From Shimia sp040370365 (GTDB lineage Bacteria; Pseudomonadota; Alphaproteobacteria; Rhodobacterales; Rhodobacteraceae), in assembly GCF_040370365.1 (NCBI RefSeq), contig NZ_BAABWQ010000004.1, forward strand, positions 682,001-746,000: a DNA stretch of 64,000 nucleotides, given 5' to 3'. Shown in pieces: positions 26,238 through 35,484 of the stretch. Positions within the stretch are counted from its first letter, which is position 1. The number at the start of each line of letters is the position of its first letter. A model generated the notes under the pieces. The model was not told where the DNA came from, searched no databases, and saw only the letters and a program-made list of their open reading frames with translations. The position numbers were made by a program, and so were the translations under genes.

Positions 26238-26270
26238 GGGATCTTGGAGGGATCCGCGAAATTCGTAAAC

Positions 26271-26618
26271 TCAGAAGTAGGTCTTTACTTGTGTCGCAAC
26301 CCATTGGGACACAGGGTCAGGCCGCATGGTCCACGCCGCAACTTGCTCTATGGGAGTGCCACTGCTCAACCGCGCAACACGTACAGAGGAAAAGTCTGGG
26401 CCCCATTGAGCCATCATAGCGCCTTTGATCAGGAAGAACGTCGTCACAACCATCAACAGGCCGGTCCAAGGAATACTCCGACGTCGGCCTGCGCCACGCA
26501 CAATCACATAGCCGTTGCGATCAATCGAAACAGATTTTCGCGCGATACGGCCTGTCTTCGCTTGTTTGCGATAGATTTGCGCGAGGCGGTCATGGAATTC
26601 TGCTTGAGATTCACTCAT
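26271..26618 (-). CDS. hypothetical single-pass membrane protein
   Basis: Unrecognised 115-residue protein. The N-terminal half is hydrophilic and basic (FHDRLAQIYRKQAKTGRIARKSVSIDRNGYVIVRGAGRRRSIPW), followed by one membrane helix at about 52-70 (TGLLMVVTTFFLIKGAMMA) and a short outer segment with WVATQVKTYF at the end. Positive-inside bias predicts a cytoplasmic N-terminus. Stands alone between the DUF1127 gene and prmA, with its own terminator. Confidence 0.75.
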   Translation of the reverse strand: MSESQAEFHDRLAQIYRKQAKTGRIARKSVSIDRNGYVIVRGAGRRRSIPWTGLLMVVTTFFLIKGAMMAQWGPDFSSVRVARLSSGTPIEQVAAWTMRPDPVSQWVATQVKTYF

Positions 26619-26811
26619 GGCATCTACTCAGGTTTGGCCCCCACCAAACATGGCTAAAACTGGTCGCGAATTGTGGCAAAAGTAAGGCGCAAAGCCGGAA
26701 ATAGGGCAAATTCGAGACAAATCTATTCCGAATTTTGCCGGAGTTCTAAACCTTTGGAAACAAACAAACACAAGCAACTTCATTGTTCACCAATCTGAAA
26801 CAGGGGTCAAC

Positions 26812-26841
26812 AAAAAGGGCGGCCAATTCTAAGCCGCCCTC
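26812..26841 (-). terminator. rho-independent terminator downstream of prmA
   Basis: On the minus strand, stem AGGGCGGC / GCCGCCCT with a 9-base loop runs into TTTTTG, about 50 bases past the prmA stop. Confidence 0.85.
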
Positions 26842-26892
26842 AAACCGATTCTTGTTCGTTTCAGATCGCGGTGTGAGCCACTGCGCTGTAGC

Positions 26893-27765
26893 TTAGGCCT
26901 GCCGAGTCAGGGTCAGTGTGGTCCACTCACCGATTTCTTCACGGGTGTGGACATCAAAACCTGCCGCGCCATAAGCGGCAACAACATCATCAGCCTGCTC
27001 GTTCAAAATGCCTGACAGGATCGCATGCCCAGACGTTGCGATGTTTGCGCCCATCTCAGGCGCCAAATGCACCAACGGAGCCTTCAAGATATTGGCAAAC
27101 ACAAGATCGTACGGCGCTTTGGCCGCCAGATCAGGATGACCAAAGCCCGCAGCCTCCAAGCAGATCACCTGGCCTTGCAGCCCGTTCGCGGTGACATTGG
27201 CTTTGGCAACCTCCACCGCAACCTCATCGATGTCGCTGGCCAGCACCGGATTGGGCCAAATCCGCGCCGCACCCATGCCCAGAACGGCTGTGCCACAACC
27301 GATATCTGCCACGTTTTGACCAACAAACCCTTCATTGGCCAAACGATCCAGCGCTTTCAAACAGCCCAATGTGGTTCCATGATGGCCTGTACCAAATGCC
27401 ATTGCCGCCTCAATCAACAAGGGCTCTGCCCCGTCCGGCACTTTGTCTGCGTCGTGGCTGCCATACACAAAGAAACGCCCGGCCTCTACCGGGGCCAATT
27501 CGCGTTTCACTTTGGCCACCCAATCAGTTTCGGGCAATTCCGACACCACAAAAGGCTTGGCGCCAAATGCCGCCGCCAGCACAGCCAAACCAGCCTCATC
27601 AGGAGCCTCCGTGAAATAGCCGCCCACTTCCCAAAGCCCTGAGCCGTCTTCGATTTCAAAGACCCCAACACCCGTCGGTTCTGGCACAAGGCGTTCCATC
27701 GCGTTTCCGAGAGCCTCACCTTGGCTCCTTCCGGTCAGCGTGGTCAGTGCGGTAAATGTCGGCAT
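26893..27765 (-). CDS. prmA: ribosomal protein L11 methyltransferase
   Basis: A 290-residue SAM-dependent methyltransferase that trimethylates ribosomal protein L11. The C-terminal catalytic domain has AMAFGTGHHGTTLGCL, the SAM-binding NVADIGCGTAVLGMGAARIW, and the NPPY-type position as VFANILKAPL. The N-terminal L11-recognition domain is shorter and diverged (FTALTTLTGRSQGEALGNAMER), as usual in alphaproteobacteria. AGGAG lies seven bases before the ATG. The MFS gene follows... on the same strand upstream, 72 bases away, so the two may share a transcript. Confidence 0.93.
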   Translation of the reverse strand: MPTFTALTTLTGRSQGEALGNAMERLVPEPTGVGVFEIEDGSGLWEVGGYFTEAPDEAGLAVLAAAFGAKPFVVSELPETDWVAKVKRELAPVEAGRFFVYGSHDADKVPDGAEPLLIEAAMAFGTGHHGTTLGCLKALDRLANEGFVGQNVADIGCGTAVLGMGAARIWPNPVLASDIDEVAVEVAKANVTANGLQGQVICLEAAGFGHPDLAAKAPYDLVFANILKAPLVHLAPEMGANIATSGHAILSGILNEQADDVVAAYGAAGFDVHTREEIGEWTTLTLTRQA

Positions 27766-27837
27766 GAGCTGTCTCCTGAAGCTTTAAACGGGGCGTATGG
27801 TCTCCCTACGCCCCCGTCAAGTCCGCGTCAGTCGAAA

Positions 27838-29070
27838 CTACTCTGCAGCGACTGTGATCGACCGGGTCAAACGGGTCTCGTTGCCCTTCTCTGGATGGCG
27901 AGGGATCAACAATGCCAATGCCAAAGAAATCCCCGCCATCGCGGCGGCCAATACGAAAACCGCACCAGGTGAGGCCAGCCACAACAGACCCAGCAGCACA
28001 GGTAAGAAGACTGCGGCGATATGATTGATGGTGAACGCGACAGCGGCTGTGGGTGCCATATCTTCTGGATCTGCAATTTTCTGAAAATACGTTTTGAGAG
28101 CCAAAGCAAGCGAGAAAAGCATGTGATCGATGACATAGAGTGTCGCCGCCAGCATAAGCCCCCAGCCAAAGAAATAGATGCCACCATAGGCCAAGAAGAC
28201 AATGACCAGACCCGCGTATTCGAAAATCAGTGTGCGACGCTCGCCGAACCGAGACACCGCGGCGCCAACCATTGGTGCAAAGATCATGTTGGCCACAAGA
28301 TTGATCAGATAGAGCGCGGTGATTTCATGGACGTCAAAACCAAAGCGCTCGACCATCATAAATCCAGCGAACACCACAAAGATCTGCCGCCGTGCCCCCG
28401 CCATGAACTGCATCGCATAGTACAGCCAGTACCGCTTTTTCAGCACCATTTTTCGCGCCTGCGGCGTGCGGCCTTCAAACTGCGGGAATGCCAGCAAACA
28501 GTAGAGCGCAATCACGGCGGTGATGCCTCCCCCCACAAGGTAGACAACCTCATAACTCAAATCGAAGCGCTTCCAGCTGAGTACGATCAGCCCATAGGCC
28601 ACCAAGGTCGCACCAGAGCCCACCGCGACCAACCAACCCAGCACTTTGGGGGCACGTTTTTTGTCAAGCCACTGTAACTGCAGAGATTGATTGACGGTTT
28701 CGTAGTAGTGGAATCCGATGGAACTGAGCAAGGTGATCATCAAAATTCCGCCCATCGAGGGGAAATAGGCCGTGAGCGCCGTGGCCACGCCGAGCAACAA
28801 CAGGGAGATCATCCCCAACACCTGTTCTCGGATGAACAGCAGCAGAAAAATCACCCCAATCGCCAAAAACCCCGGAATTTCACGCACGGTGTGTAGCAGC
28901 CCAATGTCTGCACCATCAAATCCGGCCACCTCAATCACAAAATTGTTGAGCAATGCGCTCCAGGTGTTGAAGGCAATCGGCATAGCAATGGCCATGAGAA
29001 CCAGCAGGGCGATGGGGCGACGCCAGACCGGAAGGTGAGCAGCGTCATCAATGGGGAGTTTCTTGAACAT
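27838..29070 (-). CDS. MFS transporter
   Basis: A 410-residue polytopic protein with about twelve hydrophobic segments and a long central loop (FPQFEGRTPQARKMVLKKRYW). MFS features include FNTWSALLNNFVIEVAGFDGADIGLLHTVREIPGF at the start of domain 1 and GAAVSRFGERRTLIFEYAGL, a loop 8-9 type basic motif. Substrate unknown. The start is taken at ATG 29070, where the cytoplasmic N-terminus and first helix begin; a longer in-frame form starting at 29160 would add about 30 residues of unlikely composition. It lies between prmA and priA on the same strand. Confidence 0.86.
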   Translation of the reverse strand: MFKKLPIDDAAHLPVWRRPIALLVLMAIAMPIAFNTWSALLNNFVIEVAGFDGADIGLLHTVREIPGFLAIGVIFLLLFIREQVLGMISLLLLGVATALTAYFPSMGGILMITLLSSIGFHYYETVNQSLQLQWLDKKRAPKVLGWLVAVGSGATLVAYGLIVLSWKRFDLSYEVVYLVGGGITAVIALYCLLAFPQFEGRTPQARKMVLKKRYWLYYAMQFMAGARRQIFVVFAGFMMVERFGFDVHEITALYLINLVANMIFAPMVGAAVSRFGERRTLIFEYAGLVIVFLAYGGIYFFGWGLMLAATLYVIDHMLFSLALALKTYFQKIADPEDMAPTAAVAFTINHIAAVFLPVLLGLLWLASPGAVFVLAAAMAGISLALALLIPRHPEKGNETRLTRSITVAAE

Positions 29071-29211
29071 AGCCTTCGCATAAGGAGAATTGGCCCGAAA
29101 GGCGAGGCCGAAATCATGCACAGCCAACTCTGCGCCAGCGCACGGGCCATATCGAAGCAAGGGTCTGCTGCGGTCTTCGTAGTATTTTGACCGACCACAA
29201 AGAGGTGGGGG

Positions 29212-31407
29212 TTAGTAGAAACTCTGAGGATCAATATCGACAGCAAGACGCAGATCGCCTTTGAGGCGGAATTGCCCCACCCATTGCGCCAGCGCCGCCT
29301 GCAAAGGGGCGGATTTGTCAGCCTTCACCAAGAGTCGCACACGGTGTCGGCCACGCACACGCGCGATTGGGGCAGGAGCAGGTCCGTAAACCTCAGCGCC
29401 AATCGCAAGCAAGGGCTGAGTATTCCGCGCGAGCGCATTGCCCAGATCAAATACCTGACTGACATCGCCACCTGACAAGATGATACCTGCCATACGCCCA
29501 AACGGCGGCACCATCGCTTGGCGGCGTTCATCTGCTTGAGCGCGCCAAAACCCGGTTTCGTCCCCTGCCAGAATGGAGCGAATTACCGGGTGTTCAGGCT
29601 GGAACGTTTGCAGCAGTGCCAATCCGGCGCGTTCAGAACGGCCCGCTCTGCCAGCCACCTGCCGCATCAACTGGAACGTGCGTTCTGCGGCGCGCAGATC
29701 AGAGCCCTGCAGACCCAGATCTGCGTCGATCACCCCCACCAAAGTGAGCAGCGGGAAGTTGTGACCCTTGGCCACCAATTGCGTACCGATAATGATGTCT
29801 GCGCCGCCATTGGCGATGGCTTCGATGGTTTCCTTCAACGCACGGGCTGAGCCAAAGAGATCTGAACTAAGCACTGCTTGGCGCGCATCTGGCCAAAGGG
29901 TTTGCGCCTCTTCTGCCAAGCGCTCGACACCTGGTCCAACAGGCGCAAGTTTGCCTTCAACGCCGCATGAGGGGCATTCCTCCGGCATAGGTTTGGTTTC
30001 ACCACACTGATGACACACAAGACGTTTGAGGAAGCGGTGCTCTACCATTCGCGCATCGCAGTGATCACAGCCAACCTGATGACCACAGGCACGGCAAATC
30101 GTGACAGGCGCATAGCCGCGCCGATTTATGAACAACAGCGCCTGCTCGCCTTTGGCAATGCGCGCATCCACCGCGCGCTTAAGTGTTGGAGATATCCAAT
30201 GGCTGCCGGGCAAATCCTCAACGCGCATATCAATCGCGCGCATTTCCGGCAACACAGCCGCACCAAATCGGCTGGTGAGTTCAAGCTTTTGGTACTTGCC
30301 CTGCTCTGCATTGGTCCAGCTTTCTAAGCTGGGTGTGGCTGAGGCCAAAACCACCTGCGCCTCACATAAGGCTGCGCGAAGAACCGCCATGTCGCGCGCA
30401 TTGTATAACACGCCGTCCTCTTGCTTGTAGGAAGTGTCATGCTCCTCATCAACAATGACCAGACCCAAATCTTGATACGGCAGAAACAGGGCTGACCGCG
30501 CGCCAACCACCAATTGCGCCCCTCCCTGCCCGACCATTTTCCAAGTCCGGCGCCGCTCGGTCATGGTGACGCCTGAGTGCCACTCAGCTGGCTTTGCACC
30601 AAAACGCGCTTCGACGCGGGTGAGAAATTCCGCTGTCAGCGCAATTTCGGGCAATAGCACCAACGCCTGCCGGCCTTTGCGCAGACACTCTGCAACGGCT
30701 TCCAAATAGACTTCGGTCTTGCCCGACCCCGTGACGCCCCGCAGCAGAGTGGTGCCGTAGCGACCAGATTGCACACCGGCACGCAACACAGCCGCACCCG
30801 CCTCTTGATCTGCTGTCAGCGTTTTGCCACCATATTCTGGGTCCAAGCGCGCGAAAGCTGTGTCACGTGGCGCAGCCTCTTCGCGGACCACCCCTTGCTT
30901 CACCAATCCTTTGATCACCGAATTGGTGACACCCGCCATTTCCGCCAGCTCGCCCATCGTAAAAGCCAGCCCACCATAGTCTTGCAAAGCTTCAAGTACC
31001 CGTTGGCGCGCATCGGTTTTTCGGTCTGGCTGGCCCTCGCCAAGTCGATAGATTTTGCGCATCGAAGGAGGATCGGACAGCCCCGGCGCCCGTGTGGCCA
31101 AACGCAACATCGCATGTAGTGGCGTCAGCGTGTAATCAGCGGCGCGTTGCAAAAACACCCGCATATCCGCGCCCATCGGGGCAACATCTAACGCACGATT
31201 GGCGGCCCGCGTTTTGGAGATGTCGTAGTCGCCTTTTCCTGGCCCCCAAACCACACCCACAACCTTCCGCGGCCCCAAAGGCACTTCAACAAAGGCCCCC
31301 AGAAACACGCCACCCTCTGGCGCCTTGTAGTCCAACATCCGATCGAGCGGTTGCGTTGTCAGCACCGCGATCAACTGTCCTTCTGGATAGAACTCTGGCT
31401 CGCTCAA
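29212..31407 (-). CDS. priA: primosomal protein N' (replication restart helicase PriA)
   Basis: A 731-residue 3'-5' helicase that reloads the replisome at stalled forks. It has Walker A GVTGSGKTEVYL, the DEEH box (VIVDEEHDTSYKQ), the paired zinc-binding cysteines (CRACGHQVGCDHCDA ... CHQCGETKPMPEECPSCG) and late helicase motifs (LVAKGHNFPLLTLVGVIDAD, QVAGRAGR). The only usable start in this frame is TTG at 31407 with GAGGA just upstream; a stop codon lies three codons further up. TTG starts usually lower translation. Divergent from the transaldolase gene. Confidence 0.95.
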   Translation of the reverse strand: MSEPEFYPEGQLIAVLTTQPLDRMLDYKAPEGGVFLGAFVEVPLGPRKVVGVVWGPGKGDYDISKTRAANRALDVAPMGADMRVFLQRAADYTLTPLHAMLRLATRAPGLSDPPSMRKIYRLGEGQPDRKTDARQRVLEALQDYGGLAFTMGELAEMAGVTNSVIKGLVKQGVVREEAAPRDTAFARLDPEYGGKTLTADQEAGAAVLRAGVQSGRYGTTLLRGVTGSGKTEVYLEAVAECLRKGRQALVLLPEIALTAEFLTRVEARFGAKPAEWHSGVTMTERRRTWKMVGQGGAQLVVGARSALFLPYQDLGLVIVDEEHDTSYKQEDGVLYNARDMAVLRAALCEAQVVLASATPSLESWTNAEQGKYQKLELTSRFGAAVLPEMRAIDMRVEDLPGSHWISPTLKRAVDARIAKGEQALLFINRRGYAPVTICRACGHQVGCDHCDARMVEHRFLKRLVCHQCGETKPMPEECPSCGVEGKLAPVGPGVERLAEEAQTLWPDARQAVLSSDLFGSARALKETIEAIANGGADIIIGTQLVAKGHNFPLLTLVGVIDADLGLQGSDLRAAERTFQLMRQVAGRAGRSERAGLALLQTFQPEHPVIRSILAGDETGFWRAQADERRQAMVPPFGRMAGIILSGGDVSQVFDLGNALARNTQPLLAIGAEVYGPAPAPIARVRGRHRVRLLVKADKSAPLQAALAQWVGQFRLKGDLRLAVDIDPQSFY

Positions 31408-31439
31408 GGGTCCTCACACCGGGTTTCGTCACCAATTTC

Positions 31440-31453
31440 CGTTATCGCTAACG
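31440..31453. promoter_or_regulatory. LacI-family-type operator candidate before the transaldolase gene
   Basis: CGTTATCGCTAACG is an even palindrome with a CG centre and one mismatch (GTTAnCGnTAAC), the usual form of LacI/GntR-type sugar-regulator operators. It lies 130 bases before tal and just before priA in the divergent region. It is also followed by seven T residues on the plus strand, so a weak terminator is an alternative reading. Confidence 0.4.
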
Positions 31454-31584
31454 TTTTTTTGCCAAAACTGCGCATTCATGCTTTCAGCAAAGCTCTCTAT
31501 CGGGTAAAGCCAACGCAGCCGCAGCGCAATCCCGCAGTTGTGCCCACCGCCTGTTTGGCTGCAAATCGCAGTAGAGGAGCTGAC

Positions 31585-32238
31585 ATGAAATTCTTCGTAG
31601 ACACCGCCGAAATCGACGCCATTGCCGAATTGAACGCCACTGGCATGGTGGACGGTGTGACCACCAACCCATCGCTGATCAAAAAGTCCGGTCGTGACAT
31701 TCTGGAAGTCACCAAAGAAATTTGTGACCTTGTGGACGGTCCGGTGTCCGCCGAAGTCACCGCAACTGACGCCGATGAGATGATCGCAGAAGGCCGCAAG
31801 CTTGTTGAAATCGCGGAAAACATCGCAGTCAAAGTGCCTCTGACGTGGGACGGTCTAAAAGCCTGTAAAACCCTGACGGATGACGGCCACAAGGTGAATG
31901 TGACCCTGTGCTTCTCAGCCAATCAAGCGCTGCTCGCCGCCAAAGCAGGCGCAACCTTTATCTCGCCGTTCATTGGGCGTCTGGACGACATCAATCTGGA
32001 CGGTATGGATCTGATTGCTGACATCCGTCAGATATATGACAACTACGATTTCCAAACGGAAATCCTCGCCGCCTCCATCCGCACGGCAAACCACGCCACC
32101 CAATGTGCATTGGTAGGTGCAGATGTGATGACCGCACCTCCAGGTGTGATCAAAGCCATGATCAACCACCCACTGACCGACAAAGGCCTCGATGCCTTCC
32201 TCGCGGATATCAAATCCGCAGGCATCAAAATCCTGTAA
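31585..32238 (+). CDS. tal: transaldolase, small (FSA/TalC) subfamily
   Basis: A 217-residue TIM-barrel aldolase of the short transaldolase/fructose-6-phosphate aldolase subfamily. It begins MKFFVDTAEIDAIAELNATGMVDGVTTNPSLI, has IAVKVPLTWDGLKACKTL with the Schiff-base lysine, and NVTLCFSANQALLAAKAGATFISPFIGRLDD. GGAG lies before the ATG at 31585. It moves a dihydroxyacetone unit in the non-oxidative pentose phosphate pathway, or cleaves fructose-6-phosphate; sequence alone does not separate the two. Ends in a strong terminator. Confidence 0.94.
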   Translation: MKFFVDTAEIDAIAELNATGMVDGVTTNPSLIKKSGRDILEVTKEICDLVDGPVSAEVTATDADEMIAEGRKLVEIAENIAVKVPLTWDGLKACKTLTDDGHKVNVTLCFSANQALLAAKAGATFISPFIGRLDDINLDGMDLIADIRQIYDNYDFQTEILAASIRTANHATQCALVGADVMTAPPGVIKAMINHPLTDKGLDAFLADIKSAGIKIL

Positions 32239-32259
32239 TTCAATCGCACTTTCGATCGT

Positions 32260-32290
32260 AAAAAGGCCCGGACCACACCGGGCCTTTTTT
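32260..32290 (+). terminator. rho-independent terminator of tal
   Basis: Stem AAAAAGGCCCGG / CCGGGCCTTTTTT with a 6-base loop and a T-tract, 22 bases after the stop. The A-tract on the other side makes it potentially bidirectional. Confidence 0.9.
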
Positions 32291-32377
32291 GTTGCACCTC
32301 ACGCTGTCGGCGCGCGATTGCCCATTTGGGATTGGGCGTGCTAGGGTGCGCTTAAGAAGAGGCTGAGCAGACCCTCC

Positions 32378-33388
32378 ATGAGCACCGCACTTGAAAAGTT
32401 CCAACGATTAGAAGCCACCGCCCTTTGGCGCCAAACACCCGACGCGCAACGTCGCGATGTCATAGTGTCGCTTGGTGATGCCACGCTGGTCATCAAAGAC
32501 AGCAACGATCGTGCCTTGGCACATTGGTCTCTGCCAGCGGTGCGCCGTCTTAACCCAGATCAGATGCCCGCGATCTTTTTCCCGGATGGGGATGATGGGG
32601 AAACGCTCGAAATCGGAGATGACTACGTCGAGGCCGTTGAGGCGATCGAAAAGCTGCGCAAAGCTGTGGCACGCCCGCACAAGCAAAGCGGACGTTTGCG
32701 CAAATTTGTTTTAGCGGCAACCGCACTTACGATAGCGGGACTGGGGGTATTTTGGCTGCCTGCGGCTCTGGCAAATCACGCGCTGCGCGTGGTGCCAAAT
32801 GTGGCGCGTCAAACCATTGGGCAGGACATGCAGCATTTGGCGACACGCCTTACTGGCCAACCGTGCAGAAGCTCCGACGGGCTACCAGCCGTGGATGCTT
32901 TGCAAAAACGTCTGAAAATTCGCGCCATAACCGTCGTGCCAAGCGCGCTGCGTGAGGCCATCGCTTTGCCGGGGAATGTCGTGCTTCTGGGGCGTGACGC
33001 AGTGGAGGATTTTGAAGAACCCGATGTTGCGGCAGGGTTCGCAGTCGCCGCGCAAGCGGCCTCCCCCGATCCTTTGCGTGGCGTATTGGAAAGCGGAGGT
33101 ATCACAGCCAGTCTGCGCCTTCTGACCACAGGGATGTTGCCGGAGCGCGTCTTAATGCGACGTGTCGAAGAACTGATCAGCGCGCCACCGACAGCCGCAG
33201 CGGATGAAACCTTGATCACTGCGTTTGAGAGCAAACGCGTCAGGTTGAAACCCTATGCTTTGGCGAAAGATCCTTCGGGAGAAAGCACTCTGGCGCTGAT
33301 TGAAGCCGCGCCCTTTACCGGCCAGCTGCCGGAGCCTGTGTTAAACGATCGCTATTGGGTCGCATTACAAGGAATTTGCGGCAGCTGA
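32378..33388 (+). CDS. hypothetical membrane-anchored protein, possibly a degenerate M48-like peptidase fold
   Basis: Unrecognised 336-residue protein. Residues 1-100 are soluble and acidic; one hydrophobic segment lies at about 107-126 (FVLAATALTIAGLGVFWLPAALA). The outer domain contains two cysteines and PGNVVLLGRDAVEDFEEPDVAAGFAVAAQAA, which resembles the segment around the zinc helix of M48 peptidases (G-x-hhhhxxhhxxxxxxDhAAxxAHExxH) but with the HExxH positions replaced. A non-catalytic, peptidase-derived fold is therefore possible; this is inference only. Monocistronic between tal and the convergent SPOR gene. Confidence 0.65.
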   Translation: MSTALEKFQRLEATALWRQTPDAQRRDVIVSLGDATLVIKDSNDRALAHWSLPAVRRLNPDQMPAIFFPDGDDGETLEIGDDYVEAVEAIEKLRKAVARPHKQSGRLRKFVLAATALTIAGLGVFWLPAALANHALRVVPNVARQTIGQDMQHLATRLTGQPCRSSDGLPAVDALQKRLKIRAITVVPSALREAIALPGNVVLLGRDAVEDFEEPDVAAGFAVAAQAASPDPLRGVLESGGITASLRLLTTGMLPERVLMRRVEELISAPPTAAADETLITAFESKRVRLKPYALAKDPSGESTLALIEAAPFTGQLPEPVLNDRYWVALQGICGS

Positions 33389-33409
33389 TCTGGACGTGAA
33401 CACTCGTCT

Positions 33410-34774
33410 TTACTTGCGGAGGAAGGCACCGCTAAACCCAGCGCCTTGCGCCTTACTCAAAGCGACCTTCGCAACGTCCTCTTCAGAGAAAGGCCCTGCC
33501 AAAACAAGTCGTTGTGTCTGACCATCCCGAGAAAACTTACCGATCCGTACGGGCAAACCGAGCCGGCGAATGTCTCTAGCTACAGCTTGCGCCTTTGCTG
33601 CGTCGGTGTAAGTGCCAACTTGAACATATGGGGTGCCTGCCAAGCGCAAAGACTTTACCACAGGCTCCGATTTGGTCGACACATTGGTCTTCGGCGCAGA
33701 TTCCGCCACTGACGTAGCCGTGGTGTTACGCGCCACAACATCTGCTGTTTCCACAGTTCTCTCAATCAGGCGCCTCGGGACTGTATCCGTCCAGATCAGA
33801 CGCGTCTGCGCCTCACCAGCCAACGTCATCACAGCTCGATTTTCATCCAGCCTGCCGTCATCAAAGGCGCGGCGATAGCCTTCGGGAACCTGAAACGTCC
33901 CTTGGCTGGCCAAATTGGCCTCATATACGTGGCGCGGTACAACACGCACATCGGGGGCAACCTCTCCGACACGAACAACTGTCCCGACGGGAGGGCGACG
34001 CAATGAACTGTTGCGATCAAACCGCATTTGCGGTGGCTGTGCAGTGGGTCGCCCTGTGCCCGGCGTAACCGGCGACTGCGCTTGAGGGCCACAGCGCACC
34101 TTAGAACCTTTGTAAGTGGTTATGCCCTGTCGGCAGGGAGACACAATACCAGAATTCCGAGGCGTTTGTGTCGTTGTGCGACGCACAGCAGGCGCTGTTG
34201 TCGTTGTCACAGCAGGCGCGACAGCTTTTGTCTTTGGCGTGGCAACCGGCGCGGCCGCTGGCGCAATGACTTTGGGGGCCGCTGTGGTCTTGGCCGTTGT
34301 TGATGGGCGTGCAGCTGTTGGCGTGGTGTAGAGCGGCGCACCTTTGGGTTGTTTCACGACTTTCTTGGCCGTGGTTGTCTTAGGAGCAGTTGCCGTTGTT
34401 TTCGCCGCAGGAGCGACGGTCGCAGCGGCAGCGCCACTGACAGAATTGGTTTCTGGCGCGGCAGGCTGAATCTGCACCACATTTTTGTCCAGTTTTGGCG
34501 CGGCAGCGGTGGTCTTAGTGGACGCATCAAACGTCGGTTTAAAACCGCAAATCACCTTTCGATCTCGCGTGACTCGCGGGACCCATGTGGTCGCTCCATC
34601 TACACCTGCGCGAATGTATACACATCCACGGCTGTCAACGAATTGCTTGCCGTTGAAAGATGCCGGCGGGAACTCCGCCGGCGTTTGTTTACCACCAATA
34701 GACTGCGCGTGCGCCGCACCGAGTCCGAAAGACGCTGCGATCACGCCAACCGCAAGAAATCTGCTCAGTTTCAT
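33410..34774 (-). CDS. SPOR domain-containing exported protein
   Basis: A 454-residue protein: signal peptide MKLSRFLAVGVIAASFGLGAAHA, a small domain with paired cysteines (SRGCVYIRAGVDGATTWVPRVTRDRKVICGF), a long low-complexity Ala/Thr/Pro/Lys linker (about 90-215), a second part with RQGITTYKGSKVRCG, and a C-terminal SPOR domain (TPYVQVGTYTDAAKAQAVARDIRRLGLPVRIGKF ... VLAGPFSEEDVAKVAL). SPOR domains bind denuded septal peptidoglycan, so a role in division or cell-wall remodelling in the periplasm is likely. Minus strand, upstream of nothing obvious; its 3' end converges with the hypothetical gene. Confidence 0.88.
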   Translation of the reverse strand: MKLSRFLAVGVIAASFGLGAAHAQSIGGKQTPAEFPPASFNGKQFVDSRGCVYIRAGVDGATTWVPRVTRDRKVICGFKPTFDASTKTTAAAPKLDKNVVQIQPAAPETNSVSGAAAATVAPAAKTTATAPKTTTAKKVVKQPKGAPLYTTPTAARPSTTAKTTAAPKVIAPAAAPVATPKTKAVAPAVTTTTAPAVRRTTTQTPRNSGIVSPCRQGITTYKGSKVRCGPQAQSPVTPGTGRPTAQPPQMRFDRNSSLRRPPVGTVVRVGEVAPDVRVVPRHVYEANLASQGTFQVPEGYRRAFDDGRLDENRAVMTLAGEAQTRLIWTDTVPRRLIERTVETADVVARNTTATSVAESAPKTNVSTKSEPVVKSLRLAGTPYVQVGTYTDAAKAQAVARDIRRLGLPVRIGKFSRDGQTQRLVLAGPFSEEDVAKVALSKAQGAGFSGAFLRK

Positions 34775-34851
34775 TTTGCCCCCACAAGATGTAGGGGTAC
34801 CTTAGCCGGATTGTTTCCAACGAGTAAACCGTTGAAAACGTGAAATTCGAC

Positions 34852-35484
34852 CTATTGTGTGCCGAACATTCGGTCTCCGGCATCGCCAAGACCAGGCAAG
34901 ATATATCCCTTTTCATTGAGACACTCGTCTAGCGCCGCAGTCACGATAGGCACGTCGGGGTGCGCCTCCTTCATGCGCGCCACACCCTCAGGTGCTGCCA
35001 ACAGGCACAAGAAGCGGATGTTCTTGGCACCCTTTTCCTTAAGCAGGTCAATCGCAGCCGCGGAGCTGTTGCCCGTCGCCAGCATTGGGTCCACTGCAAT
35101 CACCAAGCGCTCTTCCAGCTCACTGGGAGCCTTAAAATAATATTGCACAGGCTCAAGTGTTTCCTCGTCGCGATACAAGCCCACAAAACCCACACGTGCA
35201 GACGGCACCAATTCCAGCATGCCATCCAGCAATCCGTTGCCAGCCCGCAAAATCGAGACCAGCGCCAATTTGCGCCCTGCCAAAGTTGGCGCATCCATCT
35301 CCACCATCGGGGTCTGGACCTTCTTAGTGGTCATCGGCAACTCACGCGTCACCTCATAAGCCAGAAGTTGGCTGATCTCGCGCAGCAACCGACGAAATTC
35401 GCCCGTCGAGGTCGCCACATCGCGCATGATTGTCAATTTATGTTGTACCAGTGGGTGATCCACTACAGTCAAATGATCCATCAA
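34852..35484 (-). CDS. upp: uracil phosphoribosyltransferase
   Basis: A 210-residue enzyme that converts uracil and PRPP to UMP. It has the UPRTase N-terminus (MDHLTVVDHPLVQHKLTIMRD), the PRPP loop VIAVDPMLATGNSSAAAIDLL and the C-terminal uracil-binding ALDECLNEKGYILPGLGDAGDRMFGTQ. Its start overlaps the add stop by 4 bases. Last gene of the salvage operon VOC/cupin-cdd-deoA-deoB-add-upp. Confidence 0.97.
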   Translation of the reverse strand: MMDHLTVVDHPLVQHKLTIMRDVATSTGEFRRLLREISQLLAYEVTRELPMTTKKVQTPMVEMDAPTLAGRKLALVSILRAGNGLLDGMLELVPSARVGFVGLYRDEETLEPVQYYFKAPSELEERLVIAVDPMLATGNSSAAAIDLLKEKGAKNIRFLCLLAAPEGVARMKEAHPDVPIVTAALDECLNEKGYILPGLGDAGDRMFGTQ

